In this document: positions 1 through 12,279 of the stretch, piece after piece
How positions within the stretch are numbered: position 1 is the stretch's first letter
How the letters are laid out: each line of letters begins with the position of its first letter
Assembly (NCBI GenBank): GCA_004009845.1
Contig: RMBW01000048.1
Location: 62,001 to 126,000 of the forward strand
Direction of reading: 5' to 3'
DNA from: Davidsoniella eucalypti
Lineage: Eukaryota; Ascomycota; Sordariomycetes; Microascales; Ceratocystidaceae
DNA: 64,000 nt
The notes under the pieces: generated by a model
Told to the model about the DNA's origin: nothing
Database searches by the model: none
What the model saw: only the letters and a program-made list of their open reading frames with translations
Position numbers and translations under genes: made by a program

Positions 1-3000
1 TGACCATGATATAGGAAGCTGGCGGCGAAGTAACACAAGATGCAAGTTATGCGGATATAATACTCACAGCTCGTAATGCTGTATCGCGCGCTGAAGAAGT
101 GTTCTCCTACAAGTACATATTGGACAGTATCGAGAAATGCCGAGCATGCCACCTTCACGAGTACCAAGTCACGAAACATCCAACGGGTCGGAAGATAGGG
201 CGCGTAGCCTTTTCCACAGAGGATGACAATCTCCTCATAAATGAGTTGCGCGGCTGTAAATTTCCTTCTGGAAATGAGATTTACAAAAGAATCGAATTAT
301 CAGTATGTTTCTTACTATCATAGGAATTCTACCTGCCCTTGCATAATATAAACACATTACTAATACTTGGAAAACGATATAGTATCCCCATCACTCTTGG
401 CAAGCCTGGAGAGACCGCTATCTGAAGAAGCTCAAACCCTTCCTCAGAGAAGAAAATGACGTGAAGCGATCTAAGAAAACCTTTGAGAGAAACCCTTATC
501 CAACCTTGAGTGGCGCCACAGTATACGACACCGAGAAAAATATAATACCTAGAACACAGCCCGAGATCCGGCCATCATCTCCAGCAAGACCAGAAGAAGC
601 GCCACCAGCAACTGCACCGCCTACTCGAAATTGGCCGTCGTTGTTTTCATCACCAGCATCAACACCATCACGCTTACGCAACCAAGACGGTCTACATAGA
701 CAGGCTCATGGCCCTCTACATACTAGAGATCGTAACGCAACTATGGAGCAAACTGAAGTGACACTGGTAGCAGAAGAAACCCCAGAAACTAGCGACATGT
801 CAACAGAAACAGCACCGGAGCCGGCCATAGTTACATCAGAAGTAGCTCCGGTAGAAAAGCCAGAAGCAGCTAAACTTTCAATGTCTACCACATCGTGTCT
901 AGATACTGTAGTAGCGAAGCCGACCAAAATTACATCTTCTAGAAATGTTCAGGCCCAAGAAGAAATCGAGGAGGAGTCAGAACAAGAGTCTATGGCAGAA
1001 TTACAACGACGACTACCAACAAAGGCACTGAATGCTAGACCCCGATCTTCGTACAATGATCCTAATAAATCAACACGCCCTACTGTTATTGGAGACTTAC
1101 CATTATCCAAGAAGAATTTCAAACCGCTCACCGGCAATGAGGCCCTATCACCAAGACCACAACTACCCTTTCGAACTCCTGATATGGAGCGGGTCGCTAG
1201 ATCTCTTGGAACGATAAACGAGGCAAGAAACTTGGCAACTGAGGACGAATCTCCATCTGTCCTTGCACAGCTTGCTAGAACAATGTCAAGCAGGGCTAAG
1301 AAGGAGGTTTGGACTATCCGCGAAGAGGCTGCTCTAGAGACTGCTGTCATGGAGCATGTAAAGGCCGGGGGAAACTGGCAAGACATATCTGTTTATCAAA
1401 AAGCTGCAAAAATGGTTAGTCACGTATGTAAGCCCATACTAAGCTGTAGCCGAAATCTAACTATGGTATTTCTCTAGTCAAAACGTCGAACATGGGACTC
1501 GATGAAGAAACATTTCGCTGAGCTGGTCCATATTGGAAAAATCGACATGAATGAATGGGACACTGTAGCCTCGAATGCATCCACTGTATCTGAAGACTAT
1601 GCTAGCGAGGACAATGCCAATGCTGTCGATAGTGATGACGATGGCAACGACGTTAACGATGGCTATGACGATGTCCGTGACGACAATGCCAATGCTCCGG
1701 CAAATGGCGACCATGGCAATGCCGTTAACGATAGCTATGATGATGTCAGCGATGACGGTGAAATCGAAGCAGAAATCCCGAATCAACAAGGCCATAGCCA
1801 GTGGACCGCTATAAAGACAATCCAGGATATAGAAGCTGACGCTGCTACAGTCGAAACCTGGATCAGATCAAATATCGAAAACGTGGAGTTGATATGCACC
1901 ATCAATGAGAAAAAAGTAGATCTACTTCAGCTCTTCAAAGCTGTCATGAAGCAATGCTTGCCCCCACGAGAAGTTGACTGGCTTACCGTCGCCGAGCACT
2001 TACATATCGAGTGGGTGATGGCAAACGAGGAAGAGTTGACTCGACAGCTCAAGAATGCCTGGAACGTTAATTTTTCAGCCCCCCTTCAAGCAATCGCCGA
2101 ACGAGACGCCCAAGAAGAAGACTCTGAAGGCCAAGACGAAGATGACGACGAAGATACTGGCCTTGAAAGCGATAGTGCGGACGCACATAATCCCGCTGTG
2201 TGGAATACTTTGGAAGCCAAAGAGAAAGAAACTCTCAATGCGCACAATGGCTCGCTACTACCACAGGCATCACATGAAAAACGCGCAATAACTCTTTCAT
2301 CTCATAGCCATTCATCCTCACCTATCAGCACTGCTAGTAGCAAACGGCCTAGAGATGTAACTGATGTAATCCCGGACACGCCCAACATGTCAATCGAAGA
2401 GTTCGAGATATCTAATAGGCAGAGATCTGCTAAGTATCGCAAGGTTATACATGAGCCTGAAACACAAGATTTTCATGTAGACGTTTCGCCATCACAACAA
2501 CTATATGAAGATGTCGTCTACCAGAGTTCACCATATAAGGCGAAGTCGGCGGCTACTGCACAAATACCACCGACCATTGCCGAGTCACCAGAGCCGATAT
2601 CTCGCTCAATACCCACAGAGAAAATCGTGGCACAACCTCACAAAGTCGTATCAAAACAACAAGTAGCTCATAGAAGAGTTGAACCTAGACCCTCGTCATC
2701 TACGCAAGCCAAACCCCTCCAAAGCCAGGTTGTTCGGCCGTCATCATCATCACGAGACTCCAAGAATACCAAGAATACTCAAAAGGATGTATCCTCGATC
2801 GAGGCCGACCCACCGAAGCCCCCTTCACGCAGGGCTTTACCTTCTGTTTTCCGCGACTCACGCCGTAATTTGAGCTCTCAGTCTAGGAGGCCGGATATTC
2901 CGTCTTCATCCCAGAGGCCCACTGCATTTCTACCCCAGACCTATGATAGATCTAGTATACGATTCAACGGAGCAGCTAGGGCAACCTCACACGCTAGAAG

Positions 3001-3400
3001 TGTAACCCCACGCGCATCTCTCAAACCGGGAGACGAAAAAGACACGGTCGAGAGCTATCATTTCAAATGGGTCAGCCGGGGCTACCCAAGCCATGTTGTG
3101 AAGGAAGCTATGTTCGCCACTACCTTGACAACAGGATCTACTACGTACGAGGTGATGAGAAGTTTGAGGAGTGGTGACGGTATTCCTGCCCATATCCCCG
3201 GAGTCTGGACGGCAAATGATGACGCCAACTTGGAAAAATTTACCTCTAGACCTACGTTATCTAGCGATTCAACGGATACAGACCGTCAGAAGCGCAGGAA
3301 GATCAAATCTGCTTACCACGGTTTGATCCAGAAACATGGCCAGGAGGCTGTCAATACTCGGGCCAAGTTTCTAGAAACGAACAGACGCATGCATATTTAA
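1..3400 (+). CDS. RAP1: RAP1-like telomere-binding protein (5' end outside window)
   Basis: Telomere-binding protein of the RAP1/TERF2IP family, nuclear, shaping telomeric chromatin. Visible exons: 15-302, 383-1414 and 1478-3400 (introns 303-382 and 1415-1477; the AG at 13-14 closes an intron that began before the window). About 1080 residues are visible. In order they show the end of a BRCT domain (about residues 1-45), a RAP1-type Myb domain split by the first intron (about 55-115; HHSWQAWRDRYLKKL is diagnostic), a long disordered Ser/Pro/Glu-rich linker, a second Myb-like segment near 400-470 across the second intron, an acidic repeat, another low-complexity stretch, and the RAP1 C-terminal domain near 960-1075 (VVKEAMFATTL, GVWTANDDANLEKF). 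The true start and the first part of the BRCT domain are not visible. The protein is longer than yeast Rap1. Identity rests on three domains in the right order; exact exon edges are inferred. Confidence 0.9.
1610..1753 (+). repeat. 72-bp in-frame tandem duplication in RAP1
   Basis: Two adjacent 72-bp units (1610-1681 and 1682-1753) each encode 24 acidic, Asn/Asp-rich residues beginning DNANA and ending near YDDV. The copies have diverged at several positions, so this is an old duplication. It lies just after the second Myb-like segment of RAP1 and lengthens an acidic linker. Confidence 0.85.
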
Positions 3401-4202
3401 TAATGCGCCTTTCATGTTATGATAATTTCCTCTCTGTGATATTAGTTGGCAAGGGCCAATTCTATTTGGCCGTATAACACATTCTTTCTATTCTTTGTTT
3501 TGATTATCTATTCTTTAACTCTCTTTTTCTCCTTTTATCCACTGGGCACATCTTTATATGAGCAACCCTATTAGGGTGGAGGTACAGAGATATCCTTTTT
3601 ATCACATTTTCATGGGGGTTATTGTCAGGCTTCTTTCATTTGTATCACTAAGCTGGCTTTTTGGTGTCTAACTACTTATTGTCTATTTATTTACATTTTC
3701 TCACGAGCTATCTATTCTCAGGCTCATATCCATATCTTCTATTTTCCCACCAAATTAAATGCTTACGCCTTTTACACTACTGTATTCATTCTATATCCTT
3801 ATGTTTGTGAATCAGAATAGTCACGTGGATATCCCACAAGATGGAATTCATATTTTACATGGTAATTGCGTCAAACGAATACAAAAAACATTGAGAAGCG
3901 TCATCTGAGGGAAAGAGTGAAATATGTGCGTCACGTACCTTCTTTATCTAGTCAAAGGCAGGGCTGATGTTGTGATGTAATATTGAAAAGCAGAGATGGA
4001 AACACAAACACAAACCTCCTTAACCAATCCTCTGTTTCAAAGTCGTCGAAACACAGTCGAGTTTATTATGAACTTTATATTGAGTTGAGACATCGGTTAC
4101 TACTAAGACAACTGCGGCTTATTCGGTTACTCGATTCTTTCCACATTTCTCATTTGCTCTTTTATATCCCAACACAGGTAGAGGAAACCTTGATTTCTCA
4201 TC
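3401..4202. other. Intergenic RAP1-KAR5
   Basis: AT-rich spacer holding the 3' region of RAP1 and the promoter of KAR5. The only structure seen is a short inverted pair of telomere-like half-sites at 3565-3577. No convincing gene was found. Confidence 0.6.
3565..3577. promoter_or_regulatory. Inverted TAGGG half-sites (telobox-like dyad)
   Basis: ACCCTA and TAGGGT lie in inverted orientation around one central base. Telomere-repeat-like sites of this kind are bound by Myb-type telobox factors in fungi (Tbf1/Taz1/Rap1 class). It sits about 165 bp past the RAP1 stop. Function is only inferred, and a site this short can arise by chance. Confidence 0.3.
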
Positions 4203-6780
4203 ATGAAAGCTTACTTATTTGTAAACACTTACATCTTCTTGAGTGTCTTTGGTCATCTCCAGGAGGCATCTGCTCAAACATGGAGAAGTTACACAGATCG
4301 AAACACTGATGACTTGAGTGAGTTTGAAAAATACCCCAAGATAGACACTTATAGCTAACTTGCCATCACCACATCTTTCTAGATCAAGATCCCTTCCATA
4401 ACACACCCTATCCACCTGAACACCACATCCGCACTTCTGATATTCTCACTACCGCTCTAGCTGATATTCGTAGTCTCGAGTTCCAACCACTATGCCACCG
4501 CACAGCCGCCCTTTTCCTCATGGATGATTGCCACCTACTCGCCGGCAAAGATGAAGCTACAGTCTTGACCGACACTGGGCCCCAAACACGCGACTTTGTC
4601 GATTCCTACGCGGCCAGTCTGGCAATTTGCGACTTGGAGCGCGGTGGGTTCACCATTCCAGCGGCTTGTGCAAAGTTTCGTGAGCAGGAGCTTTCGCGGG
4701 TTGCTGCTATCTATGCCAACTCTGATACCGGCACCGGCGATGGCGTCAAGGACGGCAGAAGTAGCAGTGGTGACGGGAGGGATAGAAGGGGTGGTAGAAG
4801 CGGTAATGGGAAGATAACTACAGGTATCAAAATGCATGTTTCTGCAGCGGAGATTGGAGCTTGTTTGTCTGGACTGTCAAAGTCAGATTCGGCGTGGAAT
4901 ACGTGGGTTAGTTATCGACATAAAGCACTGCGGTTTTGCGAGGTAGCTAAAGCCGATAACGATCATGGTGAGTTTTCATCCGAACTTCCTTTTTTATTCT
5001 CATTTTTTGATCAAACCGAAACCCCCATCTAAACAACAAAAAGGAAATGAAGACAGAAACAGAAACAATGGTTACTAATACTTCTTGATAGCACATAGCA
5101 TCGCAGTTCACAAACGCTTAACCACAATCCTGTCAAATATGTCATATGCCTTCGAATATGACCTGGAAACGCGCGTCGAGGCACTGAGCCTTAAACTAAA
5201 GGATATGGAGCAAACAAGTGACATCCTAGACGGACTGTTTACCAAGTTGCGATCAGTTGAAAGCATGGTAGATGGCCAAATATTGCACGATATTCTGGTA
5301 AGTAAAGTTTGTAGGAAAAGTTTTATTACTGAAGGAAGTATTAAAAAAAAAAAAGTAGAAGGCGATAGTAGTTCAGCATGCTATAAGCGCTCCATCTCTT
5401 CTCTCTCTGCGCACCAACGAATAAGCCGGGAAACTGAGAAAGAAAAAACATATTTTAGCTAACGTTTTTTTTTTAAATTCTCTCTTGGGAATAGTCATCT
5501 TCTGAACTTCTCTCAAAGACACTAAATCAGGCAACGATCCTCGAACAGTTTATTAGCTACTTGTCCGATCTAGCTAAACGGCAAATGCAGAGCGTGGCTG
5601 AGCAAGGGGAAAGAGCTGTCGCACACATGTCTTCACATGTCACGAAGAAAATGGGACATATTGACATGACTTTAGTCTCGTCTCTACAGTTGTCCGTGCA
5701 GTTGGCCCAACAAATTGTAAGTACATACTCCCTGGGGCGGAATAAGATAAGGATGGGAGGGGGGAAGAAGAAGCTAATATTTGTTGGTATAGGATACCTC
5801 TAGTCGCCGTGTTGGGCAACTTGAGAGACAACATCAGAGCCTCGAACAGGTAAGCAAAGACGTTGACAGAAAGTAGGGAGAGAGAGGTGAGAAAAAAAAG
5901 AAGCCCAAAAGGCATTGTTCACACAAACTTAGGGTGCGATTAAGAAAAGAACAGTTACTGTGGCACGAAGAACTCTTATTCTTGTCCTCATTGGGAGAGT
6001 GACAGAAAGCGGATGATCCTTGACGGTTGTTGTTTGGTTTTGTTTGAGTCAATTAAGATCGTTTCGACACCACGCCACCCCGCATGACAGCCGTTCATTG
6101 TTTACCATCCCCGCCGTTCTTCTTTTTTTCTTCCTCTTTACTCCCCACTACAATCTCACTTGAGATACAGAACAGAGAAAAAAAAGAACGCATCACTAAC
6201 TTTTGTGTCGCGTCCTACTATGAAAACCAATTAGGGGATACAATATCTGATGATGGCTACCAGAACACTTGCCCAGCAGAACGAAGAACACCTCAAAAAC
6301 CTCACAGATGTAACGCAGCATACGACGGAAATGATGCGTAGTTTAGAAAATGCTACAGATTCCGTTTCAAGGCTCCGTGACTCGGTACTAGCATCACGTG
6401 GTCTGATAGAAGAAGCGGCAGCAGAGGCGGCAACAAAAGCAGTGGCCCAAGCGATGAAGAACATCAACAATGACAAGAAGAATCACGGTGAAAAGGATAC
6501 AGGTAGCACCCAGAGTAATGGTAGTAGCACTTTTGCTAGTGTTAGTACTACGGTTAATGGGTTCTTGTTTATGATGTCGCTTTGGCCGTTTGCAGTGTGT
6601 CCGGCTGCGACGTTGGTTATGGGGTCGTATGGACTTCAGCCATCGGCTACACGCAATCTGGCTTTGGTGGCACTGGGTGAAGGGATTGGAACGGCAATCT
6701 GGGTGGTAGATAATGTGATAGGGAAAACATTGGCGTCTAAAGGGGACGTTATATGGGGGTTAAAAGCAATAATGACATAA
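4203..6780 (+). CDS. KAR5: KAR5/Tht1-like nuclear fusion protein
   Basis: Karyogamy membrane protein of the Tht1/KAR5 family, needed for nuclear-envelope fusion after mating. Six exons keep one frame: 4203-4317, 4383-4967, 5092-5297, 5495-5716, 5793-5849 and 6235-6780, giving 576 residues. The start MKAYLFVNTYIFLSVFG is a signal peptide ending near ASAQ. The Cys-containing N-terminal lumenal domain follows (PLCHRTAALFLMDDCHLL, then AICDLERGGFTIP). The middle is predominantly helical/coiled coil, rich in Gln and Glu. The C-terminus has two hydrophobic segments (FLFMMSLWPFAVCPAA and ALVALGEGIGTAIWVV). That layout, with a signal peptide, lumenal coiled coil and C-terminal membrane anchors, is the family's. 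The last intron (385 nt) is long for this window. Its acceptor at 6234 is chosen because the frame fits and CACTAAC lies 35 nt upstream. A small missed exon inside that intron is possible. Confidence 0.85.
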
Positions 6781-9517
6781 AGGGTACAAGCAATAAAAGA
6801 CGTGAGAGGGTTTGTGTTCTCAAGGTGTTCTAGAGGTTCGCTAAAGTCTTAGTATGAGGGAAGAAGATATCGAAAGGGGCCTTTTGTTCTAGTAGAAGCA
6901 CAGATTCACGGAAACAGGGACAGATAGACAATATGATTGTTTGAAAGAATGTCAATTGTGGTGGCAGTTTCAAAATAAAAATTCAAAGAGAAATGTCAAT
7001 AGACAAGTAAAGGGAGGTTAGGGTTTACAGTAGTGCGGTGTAACATCAGGAGGAACGGAAGAAGAGGAGACCTGGAAGGTACAAGAGAAGGGCAGAGGAT
7101 AGGAAAAGGAATGGTAGCATTTGCTAGACAAAACTACCATCTGCAGAGATATTAGCCGGCCAAAGAGTGCTTTGACAAGTGTTATATTAGTATAGACGTA
7201 TCGGCGGTCAGACTTTTTATGACTTTTCCGGTATTATTATCGTGGTTGCACATGTGGCGAACAGCACGAAAAATAGGAGAGAAAAAGATGGTGTTTTTAT
7301 TCAACACGACCTTAGCAACAACTACAAATTGATAGTGATGACGATATATGGTGGTAGCAGCGGCGTCATCTACAGGAGAAGAGCAAGTAAAAGAGGGGGA
7401 TAGTGTGGTTTGGCAGACCAAAGGCTGTGGTTGTCGTAGTTGTACAGCAAGCAGAGAAATAGATATATTACTATATGTTTTTTTTAATGTAGGTTTGCTT
7501 GGTCCATGAATTTGTTTGCGGGAATAGTTCATTTGAAATTGAAGAAAAGCCAACCAGTTTATTTATATTTTTAATGTTTTTTTTATCATAACTGAAGAAG
7601 ACATCCCAAAACGGCAAAGAATGCCAATTCTGGAAAAGAACAACCAAAAAACGGAGCTCTCCCCCCATAGCTCTTTCCGAAGGTGAACAAGGCTGAAAGA
7701 GATGCGGGAGGAAGCCAATCAGCGCTAATTGAACAGCGGTACATCCCTGTCAGAAGCAAAATCCACTCTAGACTGGCCTAGACAAAGGCGTTGACCTGAT
7801 ATTCCCCTCTACAGCCTCGTGGATCATACGATATTGCAGATGTAGGAACAAAAAGAGAGAGAGAGAGAGAAATTCAACCTTCAACAAGAGTAACCAAGTG
7901 AGAGCAGAATTTCAAGAAGAAGAAAAAGTCAGACCACTTAACTTGGGCCCGGCCAACCCTTTTGTCTTTTCTTTTTCCTGTCCTTCCCCCTTCTCTCTTT
8001 TTGTTCTCGGTTACTTTCCTATTCTTTCGTGACCGATTGAAAGCCAGTTTTTTTTTTTTCATAGACCATTTCAGGTGAATAATGAAGCTCGGTCTGTCTA
8101 AATGCTTTTTTTGTTGGGTCACATGCTCTCCTGAACATATGTACACTATGTAGCTTATTTTCTGAGTATCGTTTTCTTATTCTTGTCTAATAGTCGCTCT
8201 TGAGAATTAAATGTGTTATTTTTATTTATTTTTTCCATTGCCCCCTGCCTTTTAACGCCAGGTGATCGGCGCGTTACCTGGAGTCTGGTCCAGCAACTTC
8301 GGCTTTGCATTCCTGTCTGGCGGATGGACAGACAAAGCAGAACAAGAAAGATTCTCTTATCGCTTTGGGTCGTGGACACTAGGCTGTATCTGAAAGGTTG
8401 GGATAGTAGAGCAGCAACAGTAAGCTATTATCATTATTGGCCACAGAGGCTCAAGAAGCCGAGTTTGGGCGGCTGCTTTCATTTTTTCTCTTGCTATTTC
8501 GCCTCCCTCTGTTGTTCCCGATGGATGCTGTGTTTTCTACACACCAATTCGAACCAACAAAATCTACAGACCTGAAAATTAAAGTTGGGCGTGTGACTAG
8601 CTCGGATTTGCCAAGAACTTGGCCATTATCACCTATTGAGATGATTGTTATATCTACTATCCCAACGAGGAACAAATAACATCGTCTATTCTAGAGAGTA
8701 CGAGTATAGTACCTTCTCAGTGTTAATTTGTCTTATATATCTCAGTCGCAGTGAACAAGGGCATCTGTTGCAGTTGATTCCATCAGCATTAGCACGAACG
8801 CTAGCATTGTGACTGCATAACATATAGTTATAGCAAGATGAATATGTGGTATTGCCCATATCTAGCGATTGCAAGTAAAGACACACAAGCAAACATTGCT
8901 GAATTTTAGTTATTTTGGTCATGACTCGCTGCACGGGTTCCTTTTTCTTTTTGTACCAACTTTCTAAGCCTATCCTTGAGGGCTCTACGTTTTTTTTTAG
9001 TTTGTTTTTCCATAGAGGCACTGTATTTAAAAGGGTTGATTATACGTATATATATATATTTCAAACCAAGTCTAGGTCGACTAGTTACCAAAACGCCTGT
9101 GACTGCGGACTTTTCTATTTTATACAAAAAAAAATTAGGGCCACCTGCGATCAGATAATCCGGCCTTTTCTTTTCTCCTTTCTCGACACTTTTTGTATTC
9201 TTGAATCTTCCTCTTTTTATTATTTTCCGGCATTTTTGGTCTTTGTTGCCTATATGGCATTTCATTTATACCACGGTTTCACCTTCTTTGCCTTCTAATT
9301 CGATATTCAACAACCAGTCACTTGGTTTCGACGATTTCAAGTAGTTGCTCTGACTCTAGCTAGACTGACCAGAACTTGCTTTCGATATCGTCGGATCCAG
9401 CAATTGCCTCCGCCGCCGACTTTCTCTACAGACGTATCGTGAGAATCTACAGCCTCGCCGTTCAGCCGTCTCTATCTATCGAGAAGACGTCAATTGGGCT
9501 CATCTTCCAGTTCCACC
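6781..9517. other. Long intergenic region upstream of the bHLH gene
   Basis: About 2.7 kb with no ORF that reads like protein. It holds a GA dinucleotide run at about 7855-7871, a TTAGGGTTT motif at 7018-7026 and many T- or A-rich tracts. The part close to 9518 is pyrimidine-rich and probably 5' UTR and promoter of the bHLH gene. Regulatory genes in filamentous fungi often have long leaders, which may explain the length. Confidence 0.5.
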
Positions 9518-11459
9518 ATGGACTTCAACAGCTTCTTCGCTGCCAATGACAGCGGCGAATCGTCTTCGGCCGCCGCCGCCAGAGCAGCCCAGGAAGCTGC
9601 GCTTTGGGGCAGCGCTGGCCTTTCTGATGTCTCTCAGGCGGCTCTATTCAGTCAATTAGCAGAGCAACAACAACAACATCATCAAGCGGCCCATCCAGCT
9701 GTTCCCGAAGACTCCCTCTTCAGTCCTACTCACTTCAATGCCGGCCCACAATCCACGCTAGCCGAGCGGCCGTCGCAACAGCAGCCTATGGCGCCTCCAC
9801 GGAAACGCGACCATGGCCCCCAGAGAAAGCGCACCAAAATGGCCAAGGGCTCAGCATTGAACTCTGTTGACTACTGGATGCAGTACGGCGACGAGGACGA
9901 TGCCAGCAAGCTTGGCGAGAGCTTTGAAATCGACTTTTCGCGCCATAACGATCCCACCCGTTTCCAGTACGTCTCTCTCCATTATAAGTCTAGCCTTTTA
10001 CTATACAAACACTAACATCCTCTAGGAGAGCCACCATCCCTACCTTCAGTCCACTCACAACTACTACCCCGGGTCTAGGAGCCGGCCTGTACACCAATCC
10101 CACTAGCACCTTCTTCAAGCCTGAAGACTTTCTAATGGACGATAGTGCTCTGGATAATGCACTTTCTGAGGATGAAGAATTCCTTGATGCCATGAATCTT
10201 AATGAGCAGCTGTCCAAAATTGACTCTGTGCCGCCAAACCCGTCTCAGGTCCCGCCACGCGAGAATCTATATTCAACGCCGCTCAGCTGGGAAAAGCCCT
10301 TGGCCGGAAGCACGGCAGGCGAAGGTGCCGGCAATGGCAGCAGCGTGCATATGAACGACAGCTCCTCGTCGTCTACTGGTGCCGCCGCCACTACCAGCCA
10401 ATCAGCTAATAACAGCAGCACCAGTAACATAGACTTCAATGCAGCAGCTGCTGCTGTCGCCGCTGCCGCCGCTGCCAACAACTCCATCATCAACGATGCC
10501 GAGCAACGACGTCTTTTAGCGATTGCTATGAACGGCAATCGCAACGTATCATACAACGCATTCCCCTTCGGAAACCTCAGCGGACTACCGTTTGTTGGGG
10601 GTATGGGCGCTACGATGCTCGACCCAACTACAGCATCACTATTCGAACAAGCCTTCAGCACTACCAATCTCTCGGAGCTGAGCAAGATCCCTGTACAGAC
10701 CGACTCACTCCTCCAACAACAGCAGGCCGCAAAAAAGGCCGAGATTGCTCGCGCTCAAAAACTGGCTCAGGCTGGAACTCACGATCCACGGAAACAGCAA
10801 AGCAACACGCCAAATACAGACGCTAAAGGCAGCCCAACCACAGCCGGTGGTACATCCGTCACAAACGCTCCTTATTCTACTTCTGCTACGGTGACCACCG
10901 AAGCTACCAGTGCCGCCGATATCAAACCTGATTTCAAACACACATCCTCCTCCTCCCAGAACATCTATGGTTCCGTACCACCACCACCTTCGGGATCGTC
11001 AAATGCTCAGGCTGATAAGCTACGGTCTACGGATCGCACAGCCCATAATGATATTGAACGCAAGTACCGGACAAATCTCAAAGACAAGATCTCAGAACTA
11101 CGTGATGCAGTACCTGCTCTACGTGGTCTTGCTGATGAAGAGGACGACGACGGAGGTACTCGGCCTCAAAAGGTGTCCAAGGTAAGTCAACAAATCCTAT
11201 ATCCTTATTTTCAACTATGACCTAGAAAACAAATCAAACCTATACTAACTTATCGGTTCACTCATAGGGCACTGTTCTTACCAAAGCTACCGAGTATATT
11301 CACTATCTAGAGCGGAGGAACAAGTCCATCATAAAAGAACATCAAGATCTTTCCCGTAGACTTCAAGCTTTCGAGCAGCTTCTCAATGCCACTGCTCGTC
11401 AACCATTCCTCATGCCAAATTACAGCAGGACTCTCTTCGATCCACGTGGTTTCTGCTAG
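9518..11459 (+). CDS. SREBP-type bHLH transcription factor without membrane anchor
   Basis: Sequence-specific transcription factor. Exons are 9518-9966, 10026-11181 and 11268-11459, giving 598 residues. The bHLH domain lies near residues 480-565. Its basic region HNDIERKYRTNLKDKI carries the Tyr that marks the SREBP subclass in place of the usual Arg. The loop is acidic (ADEEDDDGG), helix 2 is GTVLTKATEYIHYLERR, and a short leucine-zipper-like helix follows. An intron splits the domain between loop and helix 2. Residues 1-480 are low-complexity (Gln, Ala, Ser) and look like an activation domain. The protein ends soon after the zipper with no hydrophobic segments, so it is a soluble factor unlike membrane-bound SREBP/SrbA. 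The start is the first ATG of the frame, in good context (CCACCATGG). Target genes cannot be read from the sequence. Confidence 0.85.
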
Positions 11460-12279
11460 AGAAAAAAAAACCAGTAGAAAGAAAGAAAAAAAGAGGGATC
11501 AAGGGAAAAGACCAATATTCCCTTTTGGGGGTTTCTCTACTACTTTTATATCTTTCCACCATTAAGCTTCTTTAACCTTTCTTTTTTTTCTTGAATCTTC
11601 AACCAAAAGAACAAAACTAGCAATTTTTTTTATTCATTCTCCATTTGTTTATTTTACAAACGTCATATCTCTCTTATTTTACTCACTTACTACCTTTTTA
11701 ACCTTTTTTTTTTTTTTTTTTTACCAAATCCCATCTTCACTCAATTCATATTTGCTACTATTATATTTATACATAGTTAAACTTTTTTTTTTTGTTGTCT
11801 CAGGTAATGTCATGAATATCAAGAATAAATGCCATATATTCTCTTTTTGGATTTGTTTTTCTCCTCTTGTCATATTTTACACAGCTCCGTTGTTGTCAAA
11901 AATTTGCCGAGGCATTAGTCACTTATGACATCTGGTATGACATCTAGTATTAGTATCAGTTGTATTTACATATATCTTTGCTACGTCACATACATACTTG
12001 TCTAATTATTAAAATCCAACTAAAACTTTATTCTTCCCTCCTATCTCCTAAAATATCTACAATCAATCATTCATTCCCCTTGATACGTCCAATTATCTCA
12101 TGATATATATTCTCTATTGAATTCTGCATTCTAATATCACTTATGTTGATGATTTTTTTTATGACATACTTGGGTTTCTTTTTTAAAATTATCCATGTTC
12201 CCTTCGTTCTTAAAAGGAATGTTTTAGGCTTCTACTTACTATAATATATACAGTGCTCTCGATTCCATTTTTCTTATGT
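11460..12279. other. Convergent intergenic region, bHLH / ICP55
   Basis: Spacer between two 3' ends, made of long T tracts and AT-rich DNA. It probably holds both 3' UTRs and polyadenylation sites. No gene seen. Confidence 0.6.
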
